Shown here one piece after another: positions 44,246 to 51,913 of a DNA stretch of 64,000 nucleotides; within the stretch, counting starts at the first letter, position 1; every line of letters starts with the position of its first letter. The stretch spans positions 2,790,001 through 2,854,000 of the forward strand of contig NZ_CP158687.1 of the NCBI RefSeq assembly GCF_040580765.1, read 5' to 3'. Under the pieces are notes generated by a model. It saw only the letters and a program-made list of their open reading frames with translations. It made no database searches and had not been told where the DNA came from. The translations under genes and the position numbers were made by a program. The stretch comes from Lentibacter algarum (GTDB lineage Bacteria; Pseudomonadota; Alphaproteobacteria; Rhodobacterales; Rhodobacteraceae).

Positions 44246-44653
44246 GCTCACCGCAGCCGCCAAAGCCACATCCATCAAAGCTTTGATCTCGTCTTTGCCT
44301 GTGCCCGCAACGATACGTCCTAGCTCTTCTTCGCCTTTCAGGACAACAAGCGTCGAGCGGCGCGGAATATTAAGCTCTTTCACAAGCGCGCCTTTACCGT
44401 GGGCGTCCCAATCGACATTGATAAAAGTCACTTTGGCCTCATAGTCAGGGTTCTCGCCCTTTAGGGCGTTAATCACCCGCTCCTGCGCCTTACAGGTTCC
44501 GCACCAATCCGCCTTAAAGTCCAGAAACACGACTTCACCCTTGGCGAGATGTGTCTTGGCAAGCCCGTCTGTGTAAGCCACAGGGGCAGCCAGCACGAGG
44601 CTGGGTGTGGCAAGAGCGGCAAGGCCCGTGATGACAAAGCTACGTCTGTTCAT
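44240..44653 (-). CDS. Periplasmic thioredoxin-like protein
   Basis: This 137-residue exported thioredoxin-fold protein has a signal peptide (MNRRSFVITGLAALATPSLVLA) and active site WCGTC followed by KAQERV. The Asp-rich ADWCGTC region and VDWDAHGKGALVKELNIPRRSTLVVL match DsbD/TlpA-like domains. It sits 17 bp after ccdA in the same direction, so electrons from cytoplasmic thioredoxin probably pass via CcdA to this protein, like a split DsbD. Clients could include cytochrome c1 (apo form) or sulfoxide reductases, which is inference. Confidence 0.88.
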   Translation of the reverse strand: MNRRSFVITGLAALATPSLVLAAPVAYTDGLAKTHLAKGEVVFLDFKADWCGTCKAQERVINALKGENPDYEAKVTFINVDWDAHGKGALVKELNIPRRSTLVVLKGEEELGRIVAGTGKDEIKALMDVALAAAVSS

Positions 44654-44670
44654 AAGAAGTCTCCTAGAGG

Positions 44671-45384
44671 TTAAATAGATACAGAAAGGTCAACAAGCCA
44701 AGCAGGCATCACATCCAAAGCCCAAGCTTCGACCACGTGGTGAAAATTGAAAAACAGCGCGAGGCCGACAGCGACAAACACCCCGCCCATGACGGGACGC
44801 GCCGCAACAGCGATCTTTTGCATTCGCGCGCGGTCCCGCATGAGCCAAGCGCGCGTGCCATAGCCCAGTCCGATGATCAGCGTCGAAACACCCAAAGCAA
44901 AAGCGATCATAATCAGCGTGGCAAGCCCAAGACTCTCGCCCTGTGACGCCAGTGCAATCGCACCGCCAAGTGTCGGGCCGATACAAGGGCTCCAGACCGC
45001 GCCAAGCAGCAACCCGCCCGCAAACTGGCCTCGCAAAGACCCTTGATCAAGCGTGTTCATCTGCGCATCAGCGCGCGCAGACATGCCAGCTGTCGCGCCT
45101 GAAAGAACCATGCCAAACCGCGGCACCAGCAACATAAGACCGAAGGCAACCATAAGCACGGCCCCTGCCTGCGCAACACTTTGCTCATCGAGCCCCAGCG
45201 CACGGCCAAAGGCGGTAACGACCACACCAAGAAGCACGAACGAAACGCTCATCCCGGCAGCCAAAGCCAGCGGCCCCTTCGGGTTTGCCCCCAGAGCACC
45301 CGCCAATACGACAGGAAGGACGGGAAGCACACAGGGGTTGATCAGCGTCAGCAAGCCGGCTGCATATGCGAGGACAAATTCCAT
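44671..45384 (-). CDS. ccdA: CcdA-type thiol-disulfide transporter
   Basis: This six-helix membrane protein of about 237 residues passes reducing equivalents across the inner membrane. The two Pro-Cys motifs are present: NPCVLPVLPVVLAG in helix 1 and WSPCIGPTLGGAIALA in helix 4. The start MEFVLAYAAG at 45384 is chosen, although an ATG two codons earlier is also possible. It is followed by its likely partner, the thioredoxin-like gene. Such CcdA proteins support cytochrome c maturation in Rhodobacterales, and this window also encodes a c-type cytochrome. Confidence 0.9.
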   Translation of the reverse strand: MEFVLAYAAGLLTLINPCVLPVLPVVLAGALGANPKGPLALAAGMSVSFVLLGVVVTAFGRALGLDEQSVAQAGAVLMVAFGLMLLVPRFGMVLSGATAGMSARADAQMNTLDQGSLRGQFAGGLLLGAVWSPCIGPTLGGAIALASQGESLGLATLIMIAFALGVSTLIIGLGYGTRAWLMRDRARMQKIAVAARPVMGGVFVAVGLALFFNFHHVVEAWALDVMPAWLVDLSVSI

Positions 45385-45442
45385 GATCAAGGTTTAGGCG
45401 CACACAGCGACCCTTGTCATCAAACGAAGCTCTGACGCAGCT

Positions 45443-46318
45443 TCACGAAGGTGTGGGCTTTTGTTTCGAAAGTTGGACCGCGAGAATTCCAAAGGCAATA
45501 ATTGCGACGCCAAGGAAGTCGTGCCAGTCCAGTGCCTCACGGAGCACAACAGCGGCAATCGCCACCCCGATGAATGGATTGAGAAAGTGAAAGGTCGCGG
45601 CTTTAACCGCGCCGATACGATCCACCAGAAAGAACCAGACCAGCGTCGCCGCCAGCCCTGGCACAAGTGTTGTATAAATAAACGCCAAAACGAGCGGTGT
45701 GCTCATCTGTACCTGCGGGGTCTCAAAAAACACTGCGGCAAGAAAGAGCGCAAAGGAGCCAACAAGCATTTGCAAGCCGACAACCATCAGAAAATTGCCA
45801 CCCGAAGTGGCACCACGCAACACAAGCGTTGCTGTCGTCAGAGCCAGAACACCGATCAGGCAAAGGCCAAGACCGTAGATATCAACCCCGCCGTTGAGCC
45901 GTGCGCCCATAATAATGCTCACGCCGATCACACCTGCAATCAGGCCCGCCAGCGCCAAAGGCTTCACCTTGTCCTTAAAGAAAAGCCAGCCCGCGACCGC
46001 GACGAGCAAAGGCATCGTCGACGCAATGATTGCCGCAAGCGAAGCCTCGATTGTCTGCATCGCAACAAAGTTCAGCCCGAGATAGAGTGCGTTTTGGCAC
46101 AAACCAAAGACTATGGTTGCCCGCCACTGGTTGCGCGTGAGCGCCCATGTCTGACCCATCAGCCGCGCAATCAGAACACCGAGCAATCCTGAGATCAGAA
46201 AGCGCAGTGATAACGCCCAAAGCGGCGAAGCATATTCAACAATGATCCGCGCGGATGTGAAGGCGCTTGACCACATAAAGGCAAAGGCCACGCCCATAAA
46301 AACTGCTCTGATATCCAC
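45443..46318 (-). CDS. EamA/DMT family transporter
   Basis: This is a 291-residue drug/metabolite transporter with ten hydrophobic segments in two EamA repeats (FAFMWSSAFTSARIIVEYASPLWALSLRF in the first, IYGLGLCLIGVLALTTATLVLRG in the second). GTG 46318 is favoured, with GGAG 9 bp upstream. The longer frame begins with a TTG at 46339 inside the hupB terminator. DMT proteins export amino acids or metabolites. Nothing nearby indicates a substrate. Confidence 0.87.
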   Translation of the reverse strand: MDIRAVFMGVAFAFMWSSAFTSARIIVEYASPLWALSLRFLISGLLGVLIARLMGQTWALTRNQWRATIVFGLCQNALYLGLNFVAMQTIEASLAAIIASTMPLLVAVAGWLFFKDKVKPLALAGLIAGVIGVSIIMGARLNGGVDIYGLGLCLIGVLALTTATLVLRGATSGGNFLMVVGLQMLVGSFALFLAAVFFETPQVQMSTPLVLAFIYTTLVPGLAATLVWFFLVDRIGAVKAATFHFLNPFIGVAIAAVVLREALDWHDFLGVAIIAFGILAVQLSKQKPTPS

Positions 46319-46335
46319 GCGTTTTGACTCCAAAT

Positions 46336-46368
46336 GCAAAAAGGGCCGCCTCTGAGGCGACCCTTTCG
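46336..46368 (-). terminator. Rho-independent terminator of the HU gene
   Basis: On the minus strand, AAAGGGTCGCCT and AGGCGGCCCTTT pair (with one G-T) around a 3-base loop and end in TTTTTG. It lies 30 bp after the HU gene stop. It also separates HU from the EamA transporter, whose GTG start lies just beyond. Confidence 0.9.
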
Positions 46369-46397
46369 TAAACTTGTGAAAGATACAAGCGTAAGGC

Positions 46398-46685
46398 TTA
46401 GCCGTTTACGCTGTCTTTCAGAGCTTTCGCGATTGTCATTTTGACAACTTTGTCCGCGTCTTTTTTGATTTGCTCGCCTGTGGCAGGGTTGCGAACCATA
46501 CGCTCTGGGCGCTCACGGCAATAGATTTTGCCAACGCCAGGAAGGGTCACTGCACCGCCGCCTGAAACTTCTTTTGTGATGATAGCGATGATTGAATCCA
46601 GCGCGCCTGTCGCTGTTTTCTTGTCTGAGCCCATTTCTTCAGCAAGTGCTGCAACAAGCTGGGTCTTTGTCATTGGTTTTGTCAT
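46398..46685 (-). CDS. HU-family nucleoid protein
   Basis: This is a 95-residue histone-like DNA-bending protein. The N-terminus KTQLVAALAEEMGSDKKTA, the GVGKIYCRERPERMVRNPATGEQI arm region and the VKMTIAKALKD end fit HU. The arm carries RNPATGEQI, the typical intercalating-Pro segment. It has GGAGAC 6-7 bp before the ATG and its own terminator. The leader contains an ACACAA-TTCG-TTGTGT hairpin. It is probably strongly expressed and independent of its neighbours. Confidence 0.93.
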   Translation of the reverse strand: MTKPMTKTQLVAALAEEMGSDKKTATGALDSIIAIITKEVSGGGAVTLPGVGKIYCRERPERMVRNPATGEQIKKDADKVVKMTIAKALKDSVNG

Positions 46686-46777
46686 TTTTTAGTCTCCTGT
46701 AATTGCCCGATTTTGGGCCCCATCGCAGCCATATAACTGTATGATGCGATGCAACACAACGAATTGTGTGCCAAAAA

Positions 46778-46820
46778 TAAGCCAAAAACAGCATTTAGGG
46801 GCGATTTTTCGCCCTAAATC
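46778..46820 (-). terminator. Rho-independent terminator of amn
   Basis: On the minus strand TTTAGGGCG, an A-rich loop and CGCCCCTAAA pair (one bulge), followed by TGCTGTTTTTGG. It lies 5 bp after the amn stop. A repeat TTTAGGGGTGA just before it gives a possible alternative stem. Confidence 0.75.
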
Positions 46821-46824
46821 ACCC

Positions 46825-48294
46825 CTAAAGGAAGGCTGTTTCGTTAAAACTACGCAGTTTTCGGCTGTGCAGACGCTCAAGCGGCATAGTTCTAAGGGAC
46901 TCCATCGCTTTTATTCCGATCATCAAATGCCGCTCTACTTGGGTTTTATAAAAGTCGCTGGCCATCCCTGGAAGCTTGAGTTCGCCGTGCAACGGTTTGT
47001 CTGAAACGCATAAAAGCGTCCCGTAAGGGACGCGAAAACGAAAGCCATTCGCAGCGATTGTGGCGCTCTCCATATCCAACGCGACAGCACGGCTCTGGCT
47101 CAGGCGTTGCACTGGTCCCTCCGTTTCGCGCAGCTCCCAATTTCGATTGTCGAGGCTGGCCACAGTCCCCGTCCGCATCAGCCGTTTCAGCTCATAACCC
47201 TTCAGTTCGGTGACCTCAGCGACCGCCTCTTCGAGCGCAATCTGGATCTCCGCCAGCGCCGGCACAGGCACCCAAACGGGCAAATCATCGTCAAGGACCT
47301 TATCTTCGCGCAGATAAGCATGCGCCAAAACAAAGTCGCCCAGAAGCTGGCTGTTTCTCAGTCCCGCGCAATGCCCCACCATAATCCAAGCATGCGGTCG
47401 CAAGACTGCAATGTGATCGGTCGCGGTCTTGGCATTCGATGGACCAACCCCGATATTCACCAGCGTGATCCCCGAGCCGTCCGCGCGCTTAAGATGATAA
47501 GTTGGCATCTGCGGCTGCTTGGACGAAGCCTCCAAGGGAGCATCGGCGTCGGTAATCTCTGCGTTGCCCGTACCGACAAAGCTCGTATAGCCGCTGGTCT
47601 TATCGGCCAGCATAGTGCGGCCATAGGATTCAAACTCGCTCACATAAAACTGGTAGTTTGTGAAGAGAACATGGTTCTGGAAGTGCTCTGGCGCTGTCGC
47701 CGTATAATGCGACAAACGCGCCAAAGAATAATCGACGCGCTGCGCCGTAAACGGCGCAAGTGGTCCCGCCACCCCGTCGGCAGGCTGGTGAGTTCCATTT
47801 ACGATGTCGTCGTTTGTCGTACTTAAATCCGGAACATCAAACACATCACGAAGTGTAAATTGTGCTGCCCCCTCTTGAGGCACAGAAATGCGGGAGTCAT
47901 TGGCCACAGCAAAATGGATCGGCATCGGTGTATCCGAATACCCGATCTCCACATGCACACCATGGTTTTCCATAATGAGTTCGATCTGCTGAATGAGATA
48001 ATTTCGAAAAAGATCAGGCCGTGTAATGGTCGCTTCGTGCCGCCCGGGCTGGCTCACGTGGCCATAACTCAGACGACTATCAATTTGCGCATAACTCGTC
48101 GTCTCAATGCGCACCATCGGGTAGTAAGCCCTGATCCGCTTGCCCTCTGGAGCAGCCTTCATCGCTTTGGAAAAGGCCTTACACAAGAACTCGCAAGACG
48201 CTTCATAAAGCGCCTCCAGCTGAGCCACAGCAGAGCAAGCGTCGTCAAATCTCTGGAATTCACCCAGATCTGGTGTCACAAATTGCGAAGGCAT
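46825..48294 (-). CDS. amn: AMP nucleosidase
   Basis: This splits AMP to adenine and ribose 5-phosphate and so regulates adenylate levels. The 489-residue length matches the long bacterial Amn. The N-terminal domain has YYPMVRIETTSYAQIDSRLSYGHV. The catalytic phosphorylase domain shows LVNIGVGPSNAKTATDHIAVLRPHAWIMVGHCAGLR and the nucleoside-binding region AVALDMESATIAANGFRFRVPYGTLLCVSDKPLHGE. The start MPSQFVTPDL at 48294 is preferred over an upstream ATG at 48354 with non-conserved residues. Confidence 0.94.
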   Translation of the reverse strand: MPSQFVTPDLGEFQRFDDACSAVAQLEALYEASCEFLCKAFSKAMKAAPEGKRIRAYYPMVRIETTSYAQIDSRLSYGHVSQPGRHEATITRPDLFRNYLIQQIELIMENHGVHVEIGYSDTPMPIHFAVANDSRISVPQEGAAQFTLRDVFDVPDLSTTNDDIVNGTHQPADGVAGPLAPFTAQRVDYSLARLSHYTATAPEHFQNHVLFTNYQFYVSEFESYGRTMLADKTSGYTSFVGTGNAEITDADAPLEASSKQPQMPTYHLKRADGSGITLVNIGVGPSNAKTATDHIAVLRPHAWIMVGHCAGLRNSQLLGDFVLAHAYLREDKVLDDDLPVWVPVPALAEIQIALEEAVAEVTELKGYELKRLMRTGTVASLDNRNWELRETEGPVQRLSQSRAVALDMESATIAANGFRFRVPYGTLLCVSDKPLHGELKLPGMASDFYKTQVERHLMIGIKAMESLRTMPLERLHSRKLRSFNETAFL

Positions 48295-48383
48295 GTGCCA
48301 CTCCTCGCCAGATACACATTTACCGGCGGCGCCGGAATGGTTCAAAGGTTGCACGAAGCCTGCCCATGTTCAAGGAGAGCCGA

Positions 48384-48824
48384 ATGGATTTTGAAACCGT
48401 CAACCCAGAAGACTTTGGCGCTTCCCTCAAGGGCTTTGGCCTCAACTTACTGGTCACCGATGTAAAGCGGACAGCAGTCTTTTTAGAGACTGTCTTTGGA
48501 ATGGCTGCAAAGCGTCTCTCGACGGATTTCGCCATACTGACACATGGCGAAAACATCCTTCAGCTTCATGCAGACAGCACCTATCACTCCAACCCATTGT
48601 TAGGCCTCCTGCCCGAAAATCCGCCCCGCGGCGCAGGCCTCGAAATCCGCCTCTACGATTGTGACCCCGAACAGGCTGCGGCCCAATGCGTCGCCGCTGG
48701 CGGCACAATTCTCCAAGCGCCCGCTGATAAGCCGCATGGCTTGCGTGAGGCCTATATCCTCTGTCAGGATGGCTATGCATGGGTTCCCTCCAAACCCCTT
48801 ATTTCACAGGAAGAGCTAGTATGA
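48384..48824 (+). CDS. VOC-family (glyoxalase-like) protein
   Basis: This 146-residue dioxygenase/glyoxalase-fold protein opens with MDFETVNPEDFGASLKGFGLNLLVTDVKRTAVFLETVFGM. The second half has GLEIRLYDCDPEQAAAQCVAAGGTILQAPADKPHGLREAYILCQDGYAWVP, so it is one VOC unit with a metal-type pocket. ATG 48384 is chosen because AAGGAGAG lies just upstream. It overlaps the aldolase gene by 4 bp. It may process a sugar-derived aldehyde, but the reaction is unknown. Confidence 0.83.
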   Translation: MDFETVNPEDFGASLKGFGLNLLVTDVKRTAVFLETVFGMAAKRLSTDFAILTHGENILQLHADSTYHSNPLLGLLPENPPRGAGLEIRLYDCDPEQAAAQCVAAGGTILQAPADKPHGLREAYILCQDGYAWVPSKPLISQEELV

Positions 48825-49564
48825 GCACTCCAAACCTAACCCACTGGCAGGAGCGCGTTGATCTCGCAGCCGCCTTCCGCTGGACTGCACGGCTCAAAAT
48901 GCACGAAGGCGTCGCCAATCATTTCAGCCTCGCCGTCAATGACGATGGCACACGCTTCCTGATGAATCCCAACCAGATGCATTTCTCACGCATCAAAGCC
49001 TCGGATATGCTTGAGATCAACGCCAATGATCCGTCGACCCTCAAGGGCCCAGACGCCCCCGACCCGACAGCATGGGGCCTACACGGCGGCTTGCACCGCG
49101 CCTGCAAGCATGCCCGTTGCGCAATGCACGTCCATTCGATCCATGCGACAGTGCTGGCCTCTCTGGCAGACAGCAGCCTGCCACCCATCGACCAGAACTG
49201 CGCTACATTTTTCAACAGATACATTGTCGACGAAAGTTACGGCGGCCTCGCCTTTGAAGACGAAGGCAAGCGTTGCGCCGCACTCTTCAAAGACCCCAAA
49301 CAAAAAGTCATGATCATGGGCAATCACGGCGTTCTGATCATTGGCGCAACAGTGGCCGAAACCTTCAATCGACTCTACTATTTCGAGCGTGCCGCAGAAA
49401 CCTACATCCGTGCTCTGCAAACTGGCCAACCCCTACGCATTCTGCCCAACGACATCGCCGAAAAAACAGCCCAAGAGCTTGAGAGCTACCCCGAACAAGA
49501 CACACGCCACCTTGCCGAGCTCAAAGCCATTCTGGACGAAGAGGGCTCAAATTATGCCTCCTGA
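48821..49564 (+). CDS. Class II aldolase/adducin-family protein
   Basis: This is a 247-residue zinc-dependent aldolase or epimerase of the FucA/AraD family. Metal ligands lie in AMHVHSIHATV (two His) and MIMGNHGVLIIG (third His). The N-terminal RLKMHEGVANHFSLA and the NPNQMHFSRIKASDML region fit. The start MSTPNLTHW at 48821 overlaps the VOC gene. Orthologous proteins act on sugar phosphates or related hydroxyaldehydes, and the substrate here is not evident. A dispersed repeat follows the stop codon. Confidence 0.87.
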   Translation: MSTPNLTHWQERVDLAAAFRWTARLKMHEGVANHFSLAVNDDGTRFLMNPNQMHFSRIKASDMLEINANDPSTLKGPDAPDPTAWGLHGGLHRACKHARCAMHVHSIHATVLASLADSSLPPIDQNCATFFNRYIVDESYGGLAFEDEGKRCAALFKDPKQKVMIMGNHGVLIIGATVAETFNRLYYFERAAETYIRALQTGQPLRILPNDIAEKTAQELESYPEQDTRHLAELKAILDEEGSNYAS

Positions 49565-49565
49565 C

Positions 49566-49639
49566 CCTTCCTCTTTCCAGAAATATTCTGGGGGTCTGCG
49601 GGCAAAGCCTCCAGCGGGTCGGACGCAAAGCGTCCGAAC
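49566..49639 (+). repeat. Dispersed intergenic repeat, copy D
   Basis: This is one of the best conserved copies: CTTTCCAGAAATATTC at the left, a GCGGGCAAAGCCTCC loop region, then CGGGTCGGACGCAAAGCGTCCG, where CGGACGC/GCGTCCG form a 7-bp hairpin with an AAA loop. It fills the gap between the convergent aldolase and GlxA-type genes. Confidence 0.7.
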
Positions 49640-49642
49640 TCC

Positions 49643-50581
49643 CTACCCCACACGCTCATCGCTCGGCCTCAATCCAAACTCTGCCTTATACGCCCGGGCC
49701 ATCGCGCTTGCGTCTTGATAGCCCGCACGCAAAGCCACTTCGGCCATCGGCAAGTCGCTCTCCTTCAAGAGCTTCCGCGCAACCAAAAGCCTTATGCGAC
49801 GATAGACAGCGCGCGGCACCGCGCCCAACTCACGTTTCATCCGCGCCTCAAGGTCTTTCTGACTGCGTCCGATCTGCCGCGCGATCTCGCCCATCGGCAA
49901 GGGCTGCTCAACATGTTCCTGCATGAGCCTGATCGCCCGTGACACGCTTCTCCCCCGCGCCACAGGCACGTCTTGTGGCGTTCCTTCATCAGGACTCATG
50001 AACAATGTCGCCAGCTCCAGTCTGAGCGCCTGCCCATGCCGTGCGCCAATACGGTGGCTCATAACGTCAAACGCGGCCTGCGCCCCCGAACACGTGACAC
50101 GGTCCTGATCCTCAACAAATCTCACCCGTTCGGTTTGCACATCTGGAAAGGCTTCGCCAAAACGCTCCAACTCCTCCCAGTGAATGGTTGCACGCCGCCT
50201 GTCGAGAAGCCCCGCATCGGCCAAAAGCCAGCTGCCTGTGTCAAACCCCGCCAAGACTGCGTAGCGCCCCGCTGCGGCCCGCAAGGCACGACGCGTGGTC
50301 TCATTCGCGTGACGCGCGAACTCATAGCTCGGCATAGCAATCAGCATATCCCCGCTCTGCCCGCTCAGCGCACCATGCGCAGCAACAGACATCCCGCTTG
50401 AGGAGGTTGCAGGCTCGCCATCCACTGTCAGCAAGCGCCAGCTATACAATGCCCGCCCCGCCAGCGTATTGGCAGCGCGCATCGGCTCAATCGTGTTCGC
50501 AAGGCAAAGCCCTGAAAACGCATCAAACAAGAGCACGTCAATCTGCTGCACTGCAGCGGTGTGATTCTTCCAAATCTGCAT
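49643..50581 (-). CDS. GlxA-type AraC-family transcriptional regulator
   Basis: This is a 312-residue regulator. The N-terminal domain is DJ-1/PfpI-like (VLLFDAFSGLCLANTIEPMRAANTL, YAVLAGFDTGSWLLADAGLLDRRRATIHW). The C-terminal domain has two AraC HTH motifs (GEIARQIGRSQKDLEARMKRE and VALRAGYQDASAMARAYKAEFG). The class includes CdhR and ArgR-like activators of carnitine and arginine catabolism. It is divergent by 74 bp from the acyl-CoA dehydrogenase gene, so it probably controls the operon at 50.7-54.7 kb. The ligand is inferred only. Confidence 0.9.
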   Translation of the reverse strand: MQIWKNHTAAVQQIDVLLFDAFSGLCLANTIEPMRAANTLAGRALYSWRLLTVDGEPATSSSGMSVAAHGALSGQSGDMLIAMPSYEFARHANETTRRALRAAAGRYAVLAGFDTGSWLLADAGLLDRRRATIHWEELERFGEAFPDVQTERVRFVEDQDRVTCSGAQAAFDVMSHRIGARHGQALRLELATLFMSPDEGTPQDVPVARGRSVSRAIRLMQEHVEQPLPMGEIARQIGRSQKDLEARMKRELGAVPRAVYRRIRLLVARKLLKESDLPMAEVALRAGYQDASAMARAYKAEFGLRPSDERVG

Positions 50582-50655
50582 GAATACTTCTAAATCTGCA
50601 CGACATCACCATGCAAGCGCCCTAAGCTCTGATCAACCAGCAAAAGGACAGCCCC

Positions 50656-51819
50656 ATGCACTTCGCCCCGACCGAAGAACAACAAATGATCATCGACACC
50701 ACCCGCGCCTTTGTCGAAAAAGAGCTATATCCGCATGAAGCACTGGTCGAGCGCACGGGGCATCTGCCGATGGAGCTGATCAAGGAAATCCAGCCCAAAG
50801 CCATGGCTGCAGGGCTCTACGCTGCCAATATGCCCGAAGAGGTCGGCGGCGCAGGCCTCGATACGCTCTCATGGCTGATGTATGAAAAAGAGCTCGGGCG
50901 CGCCAACTATGCGCTCCACTGGACCTGCGTTGCGCGGCCCTCAAACATTCTGCTCGCAGGTTCGGACGAGCAGCGCGAAAAATATCTCTACCCCTGTATC
51001 AAAGGTGAGAAATGGGACTGCCTCGCCATGACAGAACCAGGTGCTGGGTCCGATTTGCGCGGCATGACGGCGACAGCCAAAGAAGATGGCGACGACTTTG
51101 TCTTGAACGGGACAAAGCACTTTATCTCCCACGCCGACATTGCCGATTTCGCAATCGTCTTCATGGCGACAGGCGAAGAAGAAACGCCCCGTGGCAAGAA
51201 GAAGCTGATCACCGCATTTTTTGTCGACAAAGGCACACCTGGCTTCACCGTGCGCGAGGGCTACCGAAACGTTTCGCACCGTGGCTATACCAACGCAGTG
51301 CTCGAGTTTGACAACTGCCGCCTTCCACGCTCCGCCGTTCTGGGAGAGGTACACAAAGGGTTCCAAGTGGCCAACGACTGGCTCGGCGCAACGCGTCTAC
51401 AAGTCGCCGCAACGTCATTGGGCCGCGCTGAACGCGCGTTTGAGCATGCGCTTCAATATTCAGCCGAGCGCAAACAATTCGGACAACAAATTTCAAAGTT
51501 TCAAGGCGTGTCCTTCAAGCTCGCCGATATGGCGCTCGAAATCAAAGCGGCCAACTTGCTCACTTGGGAGGCTGGCTGGAAGTTTGATCAAGGCTCAGTG
51601 ACCGAAGCCGACATGTCGATGGCCAAGCTCAAAGCAACCGAAGTGCTCGCAATGGTCGCCGATGAAGCGATCCAGATTCACGGTGGCATGGGGCTGATGG
51701 ACGAACTGCCACTGGAGCGCATTTGGCGCGACGCACGGGTTGAGCGGATCTGGGAGGGGACCTCTGAAATCCAGCGCCACATCATCAGCCGCGACCTTTT
51801 GCGGCCCTTGGGCGGCTGA
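50656..51819 (+). CDS. Acyl-CoA dehydrogenase (possibly butyrobetainyl-CoA type)
   Basis: This is a 387-residue FAD enzyme that introduces a double bond into an acyl-CoA. Signature segments are CLAMTEPGAGSDLRGM near residue 125, HISHAD-type ISHADIADFAIVF, and GGMGLMDELPLERIWRDARVERIWEGTSEIQ at the end. It is the first gene of an operon with a CoA ligase and a crotonase. With the GlxA-type regulator, the set resembles gamma-butyrobetaine/carnitine degradation clusters, in which such an enzyme makes crotonobetainyl-CoA. The substrate is not proven. Confidence 0.88.
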   Translation: MHFAPTEEQQMIIDTTRAFVEKELYPHEALVERTGHLPMELIKEIQPKAMAAGLYAANMPEEVGGAGLDTLSWLMYEKELGRANYALHWTCVARPSNILLAGSDEQREKYLYPCIKGEKWDCLAMTEPGAGSDLRGMTATAKEDGDDFVLNGTKHFISHADIADFAIVFMATGEEETPRGKKKLITAFFVDKGTPGFTVREGYRNVSHRGYTNAVLEFDNCRLPRSAVLGEVHKGFQVANDWLGATRLQVAATSLGRAERAFEHALQYSAERKQFGQQISKFQGVSFKLADMALEIKAANLLTWEAGWKFDQGSVTEADMSMAKLKATEVLAMVADEAIQIHGGMGLMDELPLERIWRDARVERIWEGTSEIQRHIISRDLLRPLGG

Positions 51820-51910
51820 GGGTTTGCGGTTTGGCTTCGCCAAATCGCGGTGGTGCGAGTGGGGCTAGCCCCTCTCGCGCTCTCCCCAAGATATTTTTGG
51901 AAAGAGGAAG
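51820..51910 (-). repeat. Dispersed intergenic repeat, copy E (within an operon)
   Basis: Read on the minus strand: CTTTCCAAAAATATCTTGGGG, a GGGGCTAGCCCC hairpin, then GCGATTTGGC with GCCAAACCGC. On the plus strand the last bases, AAAGAGGAAG, lie 3 bp before the ATG of the CoA ligase and look like its ribosome-binding site. It is the only copy located between co-directional genes of one operon. Confidence 0.65.
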
Positions 51911-51913
51911 ACG